Positions 12,165-18,358 of a DNA stretch of 18,358 nucleotides are shown piece after piece. The stretch covers positions 3,354 through 21,711 of the forward strand of contig DLLX01000052.1 in NCBI GenBank assembly GCA_002479145.1. The letters run 5' to 3'. Numbering within the stretch: position 1 is the first letter of the stretch; the number at the start of each line of letters is the position of its first letter. Source of the DNA: Prevotella sp. UBA7551. GTDB lineage: Bacteria; Bacteroidota; Bacteroidia; Bacteroidales; Bacteroidaceae. Under the pieces are notes generated by a model that was given only the letters and a program-made list of their open reading frames with translations, searched no databases and was not told the origin of the DNA. A program made the translations under genes and the position numbers.

Positions 12165-14099
12165 CTACTCTCCTGCAGCCTCTGCCAGCACAAGCCACTC
12201 GTCCTGCAGCTCATCGAGAGCACGCTTGGTGTCGGTGTACTCCGTCACCAACTCCATATTTGAAGCGTTCTTAGGATCGAGAAACAACTTGTCCAGTTCC
12301 TTGATACGCGCTTCGAGCTTGGAAATTTTGTGCTCACACTCTTCCACTGCCTTGCGTGCCTTGCGCAATTTCTTTTGTTCCTCCTTATGTTCAAGGTAGC
12401 TCTGCTTGCCACTTTTTTGCTCTTGTGTCGGTTCGGAAGATACTGTCTTGACTGTTGGGGACGCGCTAAGGCTCACCGCCTCGTGGATACTGTCCACATT
12501 GCGGGAACGAAGCCAGTCGTAAATGCCACCGATGTGTTCCCTTACACGGCCGCCACCAAACTCATAAACCTTTGAGACAAGGCCGTCGAGAAACTCTCGG
12601 TCATGGCTAACAATAATTGCAGTGCCGTCAAAAGCACGCACAGCTTCTTTCAGAACATCCTTTGACGGCATGTCAAGATGGTTGGTCGGCTCATCGAGTA
12701 TCAATAGATTTACTGGTTCCAACAGCAGACGAATCATGGCCAACCGCGACCGCTCACCGCCCGAAAGAACGCCTACCAGCTTCTCCGAAGCTTCGCCACC
12801 AAACATGAAGGCGCCCAACAAGTCGTTGATTTTCAGTCGCATCTCCCCCCGTGCCACCTCATCTATGGTTTGATAGACCGTCAGTCGCTCATCAAGAAGC
12901 TGTGCCTGATTTTGCGCAAAGTATCCTATCTGAACGTTATGCCCTATCTTGAGCGTCCCGCCATAGGGTATTTCGTTCATGATGCACTTCACAAGCGTAG
13001 ACTTTCCTTCACCGTTCTTACCGACAAAGGCTACTTTCTCTCCACGCTTGATGGTCAGATTGACACCAGAGAACACCACATGGTCGCCATATTTCTTTTC
13101 CACATCCTGACAGATAACCGGATAATCTCCCGACCGAAGGCATGGGGGAAACTTGAGGTGCATCCTTCGATTATCGACCTCATCTATTTCAATGGGCACT
13201 ATTTTCTCCAACTGTCGGATACGTTGTTGCACCTGAATGGCCTTCGAAGCCTTGTTACGAAACCGCTCGATGAACACACGCGAGTCAGCAATTTCCTTTT
13301 GCTGGTTTTCATATGCACGCAGTTGCTGCTCTCGGCGCTCCTTGCGCAGCACCAAATACTCGTCATATTTCACCTTATAATCCTCCACATGACCACAGGT
13401 TATCTCCAGTGTGCGCGTGGTAACATTATTGATAAACGCACGGTCGTGACTCACAAGCACCACTGCCTTTGCGCTTTGCTGGATGAACTGCTCCAACCAT
13501 TGTATGCTTTCTATGTCAAGATGGTTGGTCGGCTCGTCGAGAAGCAGTACGTCTGGCTTACGAAGTAAAATCTTGGCCAACTCGATGCGCATACGCCATC
13601 CACCAGAAAACTCGCGTGTTGGCCGGTCGAAATCTTCACGATTGAATCCTAATCCTTGCAATGTACGATCTATCTCGCCTTCAAAGTTCTCACCGCCCAT
13701 AAGCATATAGCGGTCGTGCAGAAGGGTGAACCGCTCTACAAGCTGCGCATAACCTTGGCTCTCATAGTCGGTACGGTCGGCCATCTCTTGTTGCATACGC
13801 TCAAGTTCGCGTTGCATCTTCGTATTGTCGGAAAAGGCTTTACGGACTTCATCAAGCACGGTTGTGTCATCAGCGATCCGCATCACCTGCGGCAAATAGC
13901 CTATGGTGGTGTCGTTCGGCATCGACACCGTACCGCTTGTAGGTTGTAGCTCGCCGCACAAAATCTTCAGCATCGTGCTCTTTCCCGCACCATTCTTGCC
14001 GACAAGGGCTATGCGGTCGTGCTCATTAATGACAAAGCTCACATCGTGGAACAACGGCTTTGCGCTAAACTCCACGGTCAATCCTTCTATCGAAATCAT
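12165..14099 (-). CDS. ABC-F family ATP-binding protein
   Basis: A 644-aa soluble protein with two ABC ATPase domains and no membrane part, typical of ABC-F ribosome-binding translation factors. First domain: Walker A GKNGAGKS (34-41), signature FSGGW (164-168), Walker B LLLDEPTNHLD (185-195). The inter-domain linker (about 245-305; charged helices with RRQQ-type motifs) is the part that reaches the ribosomal P-site tRNA in this family. Second domain: Walker A GKNGEGKS (360-367), signature LSGGE (445-449), Walker B LLILDEPTNHLD (465-476). A Glu/Lys-rich C-terminal coiled coil (about 565-640) completes it, as in Uup/YheS-like members. The catalytic Glu is present in both domains. Whether it is a housekeeping or an antibiotic-resistance factor cannot be told here; the chromosomal setting favours housekeeping. 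Confidence 0.93.
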   Translation of the reverse strand: MISIEGLTVEFSAKPLFHDVSFVINEHDRIALVGKNGAGKSTMLKILCGELQPTSGTVSMPNDTTIGYLPQVMRIADDTTVLDEVRKAFSDNTKMQRELERMQQEMADRTDYESQGYAQLVERFTLLHDRYMLMGGENFEGEIDRTLQGLGFNREDFDRPTREFSGGWRMRIELAKILLRKPDVLLLDEPTNHLDIESIQWLEQFIQQSAKAVVLVSHDRAFINNVTTRTLEITCGHVEDYKVKYDEYLVLRKERREQQLRAYENQQKEIADSRVFIERFRNKASKAIQVQQRIRQLEKIVPIEIDEVDNRRMHLKFPPCLRSGDYPVICQDVEKKYGDHVVFSGVNLTIKRGEKVAFVGKNGEGKSTLVKCIMNEIPYGGTLKIGHNVQIGYFAQNQAQLLDERLTVYQTIDEVARGEMRLKINDLLGAFMFGGEASEKLVGVLSGGERSRLAMIRLLLEPVNLLILDEPTNHLDMPSKDVLKEAVRAFDGTAIIVSHDREFLDGLVSKVYEFGGGRVREHIGGIYDWLRSRNVDSIHEAVSLSASPTVKTVSSEPTQEQKSGKQSYLEHKEEQKKLRKARKAVEECEHKISKLEARIKELDKLFLDPKNASNMELVTEYTDTKRALDELQDEWLVLAEAAGE

Positions 14100-14122
14100 G
14101 CTTTCTTTATAAATGTGTCATG

Positions 14123-14130
14123 CAAAGTTA
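14123..14130 (-). promoter_or_regulatory. Bacteroidota -7 box for the ABC-F gene
   Basis: Reads TAACTTTG on the minus strand, a perfect match to TAnnTTTG in the common context CGTAACTTTGCA. It lies 24 bases upstream of the start codon, so the leader is very short (about 15-20 nt). No -33 TTTG at proper distance was found. Confidence 0.6.
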
Positions 14131-14173
14131 CGCATTTTTAGACGATTCGGCGGTTGGTTTTCTGTTTTTTCCC

Positions 14174-14181
14174 TACCTTTG
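14174..14181 (+). promoter_or_regulatory. Bacteroidota -7 box for tex
   Basis: TACCTTTG, a perfect match to TAnnTTTG followed by CGC, 37 bases upstream of the tex start. A weak GTTG at 14153-14156 lies 17 bases upstream. It faces away from the ABC-F box at 14123. Confidence 0.6.
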
Positions 14182-14217
14182 CGCAGTCAAAGCAATCCTT
14201 AATACACCTCCACAACT

Positions 14218-16371
14218 ATGAATCCATTTACCATACATATTGCCAATGCCCTGTCCCTCAACCCACATCAAGTGGAAGCCACGCTAAAACTGCTCGATGA
14301 GGGATGCACCATTCCTTTCATTGCCCGCTACCGCAAAGAGCGAACAGGTAACCTCGACGAGGTGCAGATCGCCCAAATCAGCGAGCAGAACACGCAACTT
14401 AAAGAGCTGGAAAAGCGCAAAGTTACTGTCATCAAGGCCATATCGGAGCAGAACAAGCTCACTGCTGACTTGGAAAAACGCATCAAAGGTTGCTGGAGCC
14501 CTGTGGAACTGGAAGACCTCTACCTACCCTATAAGACCAAACGGCGCACTCGCGCACAGGTGGCACGTGAACAAGGACTGGAGCCTTTGGCCACACTGAT
14601 TCTGCTTCAGCGCGACGAGCACCCAGAACAAGCGGCTCGACGATTTGTCAAGGGCGACGTGACAGATGTGAAAGCAGCCATAACCGGGGCAAAAGACATT
14701 ATCGCTGAAATGGTAAGCGAGAACGAGCTGTCACGCAACACCGTCCGTGCAGCATACCGAAGGGAAGCCATCATCAGCTCGAAGGTCATCAAGAAAATGG
14801 CCGATACGGATGAGGCACAAAAGTTTACAGACTACTTCGATTGCTCCGAACCACTCCGTCGCTGCTCTTCCCATCGCTTGTTGGCCATGCGTAGAGGACA
14901 GGAAGCGGGAGTTTTGCGCGTGACGATCGGAATAGAGGGCGAAGATATGATGGAAACGAAGCTATGCCATCAGTTTGTAAAGGGACGTGGCACATGCCAA
15001 GACTTAGTGGCCGAGGCGGTGGTGGATGCCTACAAGCGGCTGATTTCACCAAGTATTGAGAACGAGTTTGCCAATCTCAGTAAAGAGAAAGCGGACGAAG
15101 AGGCCATCCATGTATTTGCCGAAAACCTGCGACAGCTGCTCCTTTCTGCCCCTTTGGGACAGAAGCGGGTCATGGCTATCGACCCAGGATTTGCCAATGG
15201 CTGCAAAATAGCTTGTCTTGACGCACAGGGAAACCTGCTCCACCACGACATTATCTACCCTCATCCACCCCAACGCTACCGTGCTCAAGCCATGGTTGCC
15301 GCTGCCCGCATGGTGAAAGACTACGCCATCGAAGCCATAGCCATCGGCAATGGTACGGCCAGTCGCGAGACGAGGGAGTTCGTAGAAGAGCTGCTTGAGG
15401 ACAATCCCGCCCTACCAAAGGTAAGCATATTCATCGTCTCCGAGGATGGTGCGTCTATCTATTCAGCCTCTGCGACTGCACGGGAAGAGTTTCCAGAAGA
15501 AGATGTAACTACTCGTGGCGCAGTTTCCATAGGCCGCAGACTGATGGATCCGTTGGCCGAACTGGTTAAAATCGACCCGAAAAGTATTGGTGTGGGGCAA
15601 TACCAGCACGACGTAGACCAAGCAAAGCTGAAGCATGCGCTCGACCTGACTGTGGAAAGCTGTGTCAATCTTGTTGGTGTGAACGTCAATACCGCATCAA
15701 AACACCTTCTAACCTACGTCAGTGGACTTGGACCGACGCTGGCACAGAACATCGTCGACTACCGCAAAGCGCATGGACCATTTACCTCTCGTGCGCAACT
15801 GAAGAAAGTACCACGGCTCGGTCCTGTGGCTTTCCAGCAATGTGCGGGCTTCCTTCGCATTCCTGGAGCAAAGAATCCACTGGACAATTCGGCCGTACAT
15901 CCAGAGAGTTATGCCATCGTGGAGCGTATGGCAGCCGACGAAGGATGCACTGTGGCACAGCTTGTGGCCGACAAACAGAAGCAAAAGCAAATCGATGCCC
16001 GTCGCTACATCAGTCCTGTCGTCGGACTTCCGACCCTCAACGACATCCTCAAAGAGCTGGACAAGCCAGGCCGCGATCCCCGTCAGCCCATCAAGGAATT
16101 CCGTTTTTCAGACAGTGTACATACCATCGATGACCTCGGAGAGGGCATGGAACTGCCCGGCATCGTCACAAACATCACCAACTTCGGCGCTTTTGTCGAT
16201 ATAGGCGTGCATCAGGACGGGCTCGTACACATATCGCAGTTGGCCGACAAGTTTGTAAAAGATCCCAATGAAGTGGTGAAACTTCACCAGCAGGTCATGG
16301 TTCGCGTGACGGAAGTAGACTATCGACGCCACCGAATCGCCCTGTCGATGAAGCACGTCAAACAGCCCTAA
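14218..16371 (+). CDS. tex: Tex family transcription/RNA-binding protein
   Basis: A 717-aa cytoplasmic nucleic-acid-binding protein. Tex (YhgF) is related to eukaryotic Spt6 and affects transcription and RNA metabolism. Domains in order: N-terminal helical Tex domain (CTIPFIARYRKERTGNLDEV, about 30-50, and the LPYKTKRRTRAQVAREQGLEP region near 100-120), YqgF/RNase H-like fold starting around residue 314 (RVMAIDPGFANGCKIAC, then AIGNGTASRETREFVEEL), helix-hairpin-helix pair around 490-560 (TYVSGLGPTLAQNIVDYR and LKKVPRLGPVAFQQCAGF), and a C-terminal S1 RNA-binding domain around 640-712 (GIVTNITNFGAFVDIGVHQD). Length is normal for Bacteroidota. Monocistronic, with its own promoter box and a terminator at 16446. 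Identification is secure. Confidence 0.96.
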   Translation: MNPFTIHIANALSLNPHQVEATLKLLDEGCTIPFIARYRKERTGNLDEVQIAQISEQNTQLKELEKRKVTVIKAISEQNKLTADLEKRIKGCWSPVELEDLYLPYKTKRRTRAQVAREQGLEPLATLILLQRDEHPEQAARRFVKGDVTDVKAAITGAKDIIAEMVSENELSRNTVRAAYRREAIISSKVIKKMADTDEAQKFTDYFDCSEPLRRCSSHRLLAMRRGQEAGVLRVTIGIEGEDMMETKLCHQFVKGRGTCQDLVAEAVVDAYKRLISPSIENEFANLSKEKADEEAIHVFAENLRQLLLSAPLGQKRVMAIDPGFANGCKIACLDAQGNLLHHDIIYPHPPQRYRAQAMVAAARMVKDYAIEAIAIGNGTASRETREFVEELLEDNPALPKVSIFIVSEDGASIYSASATAREEFPEEDVTTRGAVSIGRRLMDPLAELVKIDPKSIGVGQYQHDVDQAKLKHALDLTVESCVNLVGVNVNTASKHLLTYVSGLGPTLAQNIVDYRKAHGPFTSRAQLKKVPRLGPVAFQQCAGFLRIPGAKNPLDNSAVHPESYAIVERMAADEGCTVAQLVADKQKQKQIDARRYISPVVGLPTLNDILKELDKPGRDPRQPIKEFRFSDSVHTIDDLGEGMELPGIVTNITNFGAFVDIGVHQDGLVHISQLADKFVKDPNEVVKLHQQVMVRVTEVDYRRHRIALSMKHVKQP

Positions 16372-16445
16372 ATAGCCATTCTCATTCCATAGCACCTCTT
16401 ATCGCACCGAAAAAAGGATGAGAGAAGAACCTATAGACATGAAAA

Positions 16446-16472
16446 TCCCGAAGCAACTCAATAGCTTCGGGA
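16446..16472. terminator. Bidirectional terminator between convergent tex and pheS
   Basis: TCCCGAAGC (16446-16454) pairs with GCTTCGGGA (16464-16472) over a 9-nt loop. On the plus strand a pyrimidine-rich tail follows (CTTCTCTTTTCTC); on the minus strand the hairpin is followed by TTTTC. It fits the end of both tex and pheS. Confidence 0.85.
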
Positions 16473-16579
16473 CTTCTCTTTTCTCAATTTGATCAAGGTT
16501 TACTCTTCAACCCTTGTTTTCTCCTTATTTATATAAAGCCGTCAAAGATACCATAACTGACAAACTTTGCTGCTAAAAC

Positions 16580-17617
16580 TTACGCTGGCTCAAACTCGCG
16601 GAGGAATCTTGTATCATTCTCGGAGAAGAGACGAAGGTCACTCACACGATATTTCAGATTGGTGATGCGCTCCACACCCAAGCCAAAAGCATAACCCGTA
16701 TAGACCTCCGGGTCTATATTGCAAGCTGCCAAGTCGTGGGGATCGACCATGCCGCAACCCAAAATTTCCACCCAGCCCGTGTGTTTGCAGAAACTACATC
16801 CCTTACCACCGCAAATGTTGCAGGAGATATCCATCTCTGCACTCGGCTCAGTGAATGGGAAGTAGCTCGGACGAAGGCGAATCTTAGTGTCTGCTCCAAA
16901 CATCTCACGGGCGAAAGTAAGCAGCACTTGCTTTAAGTCGGCAAAGCTGACCCCTTTGTCTACGTACAAGCCCTCGACTTGATGGAAGAAGCAATGGGCA
17001 CGTGCAGAAATGGCTTCGTTGCGATATACGCGACCAGGGCACAGGATTCGAATGGGCGGCTCGTGGGTTTCCATGTAGTGTGCCTCATCACCGGAAGTGT
17101 GACTACGCAGCAACACATTCTTGGTCACGTCGTTTGGGTCGCTCCTGTCAATGAAGAAAGTGTCCTGCATGTCCCTGGCGGGATGGTCGGCGGCAAAGTT
17201 GAGCATCGTAAAGACATGCATATCATCGTCAATCTCTGGCCCACTGTAAAGCGTAAAGCCCATACGAGAAAATATATCGATTATCTCATTCTTCACCAAT
17301 GTTAGCGGATGACGCGTTCCCAAAGCCACAGGGAAAGCCGTACGCGTCAAATCGATGTCATCGCTTTGCGCCTCCTTGTCCTCTACTTGCTCCTTCAGGG
17401 CGTTGATGCGGCTTTGGGCAAGCTGCTTGAGCTCGTTGATTTTGATACCGACAGCACGCTTCTGATCAGCGGGCACGTTGCGGAACTCGCCCATAAGCGC
17501 ATTGATTGCACCTTTCTTACTAAGGTATTTCAAGCGCAATTGCTCCACTTCCTCGACGCTTTGCGCCGTCACCGTGCCAACTTCCCTAAGAAGTCCTTCT
17601 ATCTTATCCAATAACAT
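16580..17617 (-). CDS. pheS: Phenylalanine--tRNA ligase alpha subunit
   Basis: Catalytic alpha subunit of the alpha2-beta2 enzyme that charges tRNA-Phe. The 345-aa chain has an N-terminal coiled coil (about 1-85, VEEVEQLRLKYLSKKGAINA) that binds tRNA, then the class II core: HPLTLVKNEI (103-112), FTLYSGPEID (121-130), FNFD-equivalent MLNFAADHPARDMQDTF (138-154), motif 2 CPGRVYRNEAISARAHCFFH (193-212) with QVEG, PSYFPFTEPSAEMD (250-263) and motif 3 YAFGLGVERI (309-318). A four-cysteine insert (Cys266, 269, 274, 277) suggests a small zinc knuckle, a variant seen in several phyla. The beta subunit gene is not adjacent. A consensus promoter lies just upstream. Confidence 0.96.
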   Translation of the reverse strand: MLLDKIEGLLREVGTVTAQSVEEVEQLRLKYLSKKGAINALMGEFRNVPADQKRAVGIKINELKQLAQSRINALKEQVEDKEAQSDDIDLTRTAFPVALGTRHPLTLVKNEIIDIFSRMGFTLYSGPEIDDDMHVFTMLNFAADHPARDMQDTFFIDRSDPNDVTKNVLLRSHTSGDEAHYMETHEPPIRILCPGRVYRNEAISARAHCFFHQVEGLYVDKGVSFADLKQVLLTFAREMFGADTKIRLRPSYFPFTEPSAEMDISCNICGGKGCSFCKHTGWVEILGCGMVDPHDLAACNIDPEVYTGYAFGLGVERITNLKYRVSDLRLFSENDTRFLREFEPA

Positions 17618-17637
17618 AAGCTCGCTTAATTTTTCTG

Positions 17638-17668
17638 CAAAGTTACAGCAAATCAGATGAACCGCAAA
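17638..17668 (-). promoter_or_regulatory. Bacteroidota promoter of pheS
   Basis: On the minus strand TTTG (17668-17665), 19 bases and TAACTTTG (17645-17638): full consensus with ideal spacing. The box lies 20 bases before the start codon, so the leader is only about 14 nt. It is back to back with the promoter of the lipoprotein gene. Confidence 0.8.
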
Positions 17669-17685
17669 ATAAAAGCTATTTTTAT

Positions 17686-17716
17686 TTTGTATTGTCTGTG
17701 CTTTGCGCTAACTTTG
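17686..17716 (+). promoter_or_regulatory. Bacteroidota promoter of the DUF4348-like gene
   Basis: TTTG (17686-17689), 19 bases and TAACTTTG (17709-17716): full consensus with ideal spacing. Expected start of transcription is near 17723, about 27 bases before the ATG at 17750. Confidence 0.8.
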
Positions 17717-17749
17717 CATCCGTTTATTGGACATATACTTATTGAAAGA

Positions 17750-18358
17750 ATGAGAAAGTTTTTTCTGTTAGCCATCGCCCTCTGTACTCTCATGGTTGGC
17801 ATGAACACTGGTTGTTCGGACAAAAAGCCTGAACCTGTCAGCGACACACTGGCTCTTGACAGCGACACCATCGCCGATACCACCCATGCCGACACCATAG
17901 CACGCATCATCGAGGAAACGCCAATGCCCAAGGCTGCTGACCAACTGTTTGACGATTTCTTTTTCAATTTCATCGCCAACCGACGCCTACAGCGCGCCCG
18001 CATCAACTTCCCACTGCCCGTCACGCGGGGTGGCAAGACAAAGATGATGCAGAAAAGACAATGGAAAACCGACCATTTCTTTATGCGGCAGCAATACTAT
18101 ACCCTCATTCTTGACAATGAGCGGCAGATGGAAAACGCCAAATCTACCACACTCGACAGCGTGACGGTTGAGAAGATACACCTCCGTGAAGGGACGGTTG
18201 ACCAATATTTCTTCGGCCACGATGACGGAAAATGGCGCATGGAGGCCATTAAGCAAACAAGTTTCAAAGACAATGTAAATGCCTCTTTCCTCCATTTTCT
18301 CCGGCGTTTCTTCTCTGTTGAAGGCGCAGGGATGATCAAAGACCCGCTTCCCTATTCT
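17750..18358 (+). CDS. DUF4348-like predicted envelope lipoprotein, 3' end outside the window
   Basis: Open from the ATG at 17750 to the last base (203 codons) with no stop, so the C-terminus is missing. The N-terminus is a signal peptide (MRKFFLLAIALCTLMVGMNTG) followed by Cys22; the residue at -3 is Asn, so the lipobox is imperfect, yet the Cys and the polar SDKKPEP after it suggest a lipoprotein. An acidic Asp/Thr-rich spacer (about 30-52) leads to a globular part beginning PMPKAADQLFDDFFFNFIAN and containing FPLPVTRGG and DDGKWRMEAI. I recall this pattern from the Bacteroidales DUF4348 family, function unknown. A consensus promoter stands upstream, shared back to back with pheS. The frame, signal peptide and promoter make the gene secure; the family name is less so. 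Confidence 0.75.
   Translation, partial: MRKFFLLAIALCTLMVGMNTGCSDKKPEPVSDTLALDSDTIADTTHADTIARIIEETPMPKAADQLFDDFFFNFIANRRLQRARINFPLPVTRGGKTKMMQKRQWKTDHFFMRQQYYTLILDNERQMENAKSTTLDSVTVEKIHLREGTVDQYFFGHDDGKWRMEAIKQTSFKDNVNASFLHFLRRFFSVEGAGMIKDPLPYS

Noticed and set aside
12870..13568. 232-codon plus-strand open frame opposite the ABC-F gene
   Set aside because: Antisense to the second ATPase domain and linker, which are fully conserved on the minus strand.

Overview
The window reads as a chromosomal segment of a Bacteroidales bacterium, most likely Prevotella or a close relative. The grounds are Bacteroidota-type promoters (TAnnTTTG, in three cases paired with TTTG at a 19-nt spacing), the absence of Shine-Dalgarno signals at most starts, Bacteroidota-style protein sequences (PheS with a four-cysteine insert, NhaD, SPOR lipoprotein next to ruvX and def), and balanced base composition with AT-rich intergenic regions. 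I see no mobile element, CRISPR array, phage gene or defence locus; most genes are housekeeping.

Layout. 1-1708 (+): the 3' part of thrS, a terminator-like hairpin, then rlmH. 1748-5413 (-): a membrane-protein/cytidylate-kinase-like fusion, followed upstream by the run SPOR lipoprotein > ruvX > def > TPR protein. 5704-6611 (+): a compact operon of three small envelope proteins (YtxH, holin-like YqjE type, and an unrecognised 93-aa protein). 6612-6822: an intergenic array of 22-bp repeats ending in a terminator. 6823-10058 (-): a divergent NAD-dependent DNA ligase, a free-standing B3/B4 tRNA-synthetase-like domain protein and a Nudix hydrolase. 10215-11600 (+): NhaD sodium/proton antiporter. 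11601-12164: a long non-coding gap holding a series of hairpins. 12165-14099 (-): ABC-F ATPase. 14218-16371 (+): Tex. 16580-17617 (-): pheS. 17750 to the window end (+): a partial DUF4348-like envelope protein.

Translation-related functions dominate: tRNA charging (ThrRS, PheRS alpha), rRNA methylation (RlmH), rRNA processing or Holliday-junction-related YqgF (RuvX), N-terminal deformylation (Def), an ABC-F protein, Tex, and a B3/B4 domain protein. The points most worth a second look are the YczE/YitT-cytidylate kinase fusion, the ligase that lacks residues important in canonical LigA, the YtxH/holin/small-protein operon that parallels E. coli yqjD-yqjE-yqjK, the 22-bp repeat array after that operon, and the hairpin-rich gap after nhaD with a 19-bp all-but-pure AT inverted repeat.
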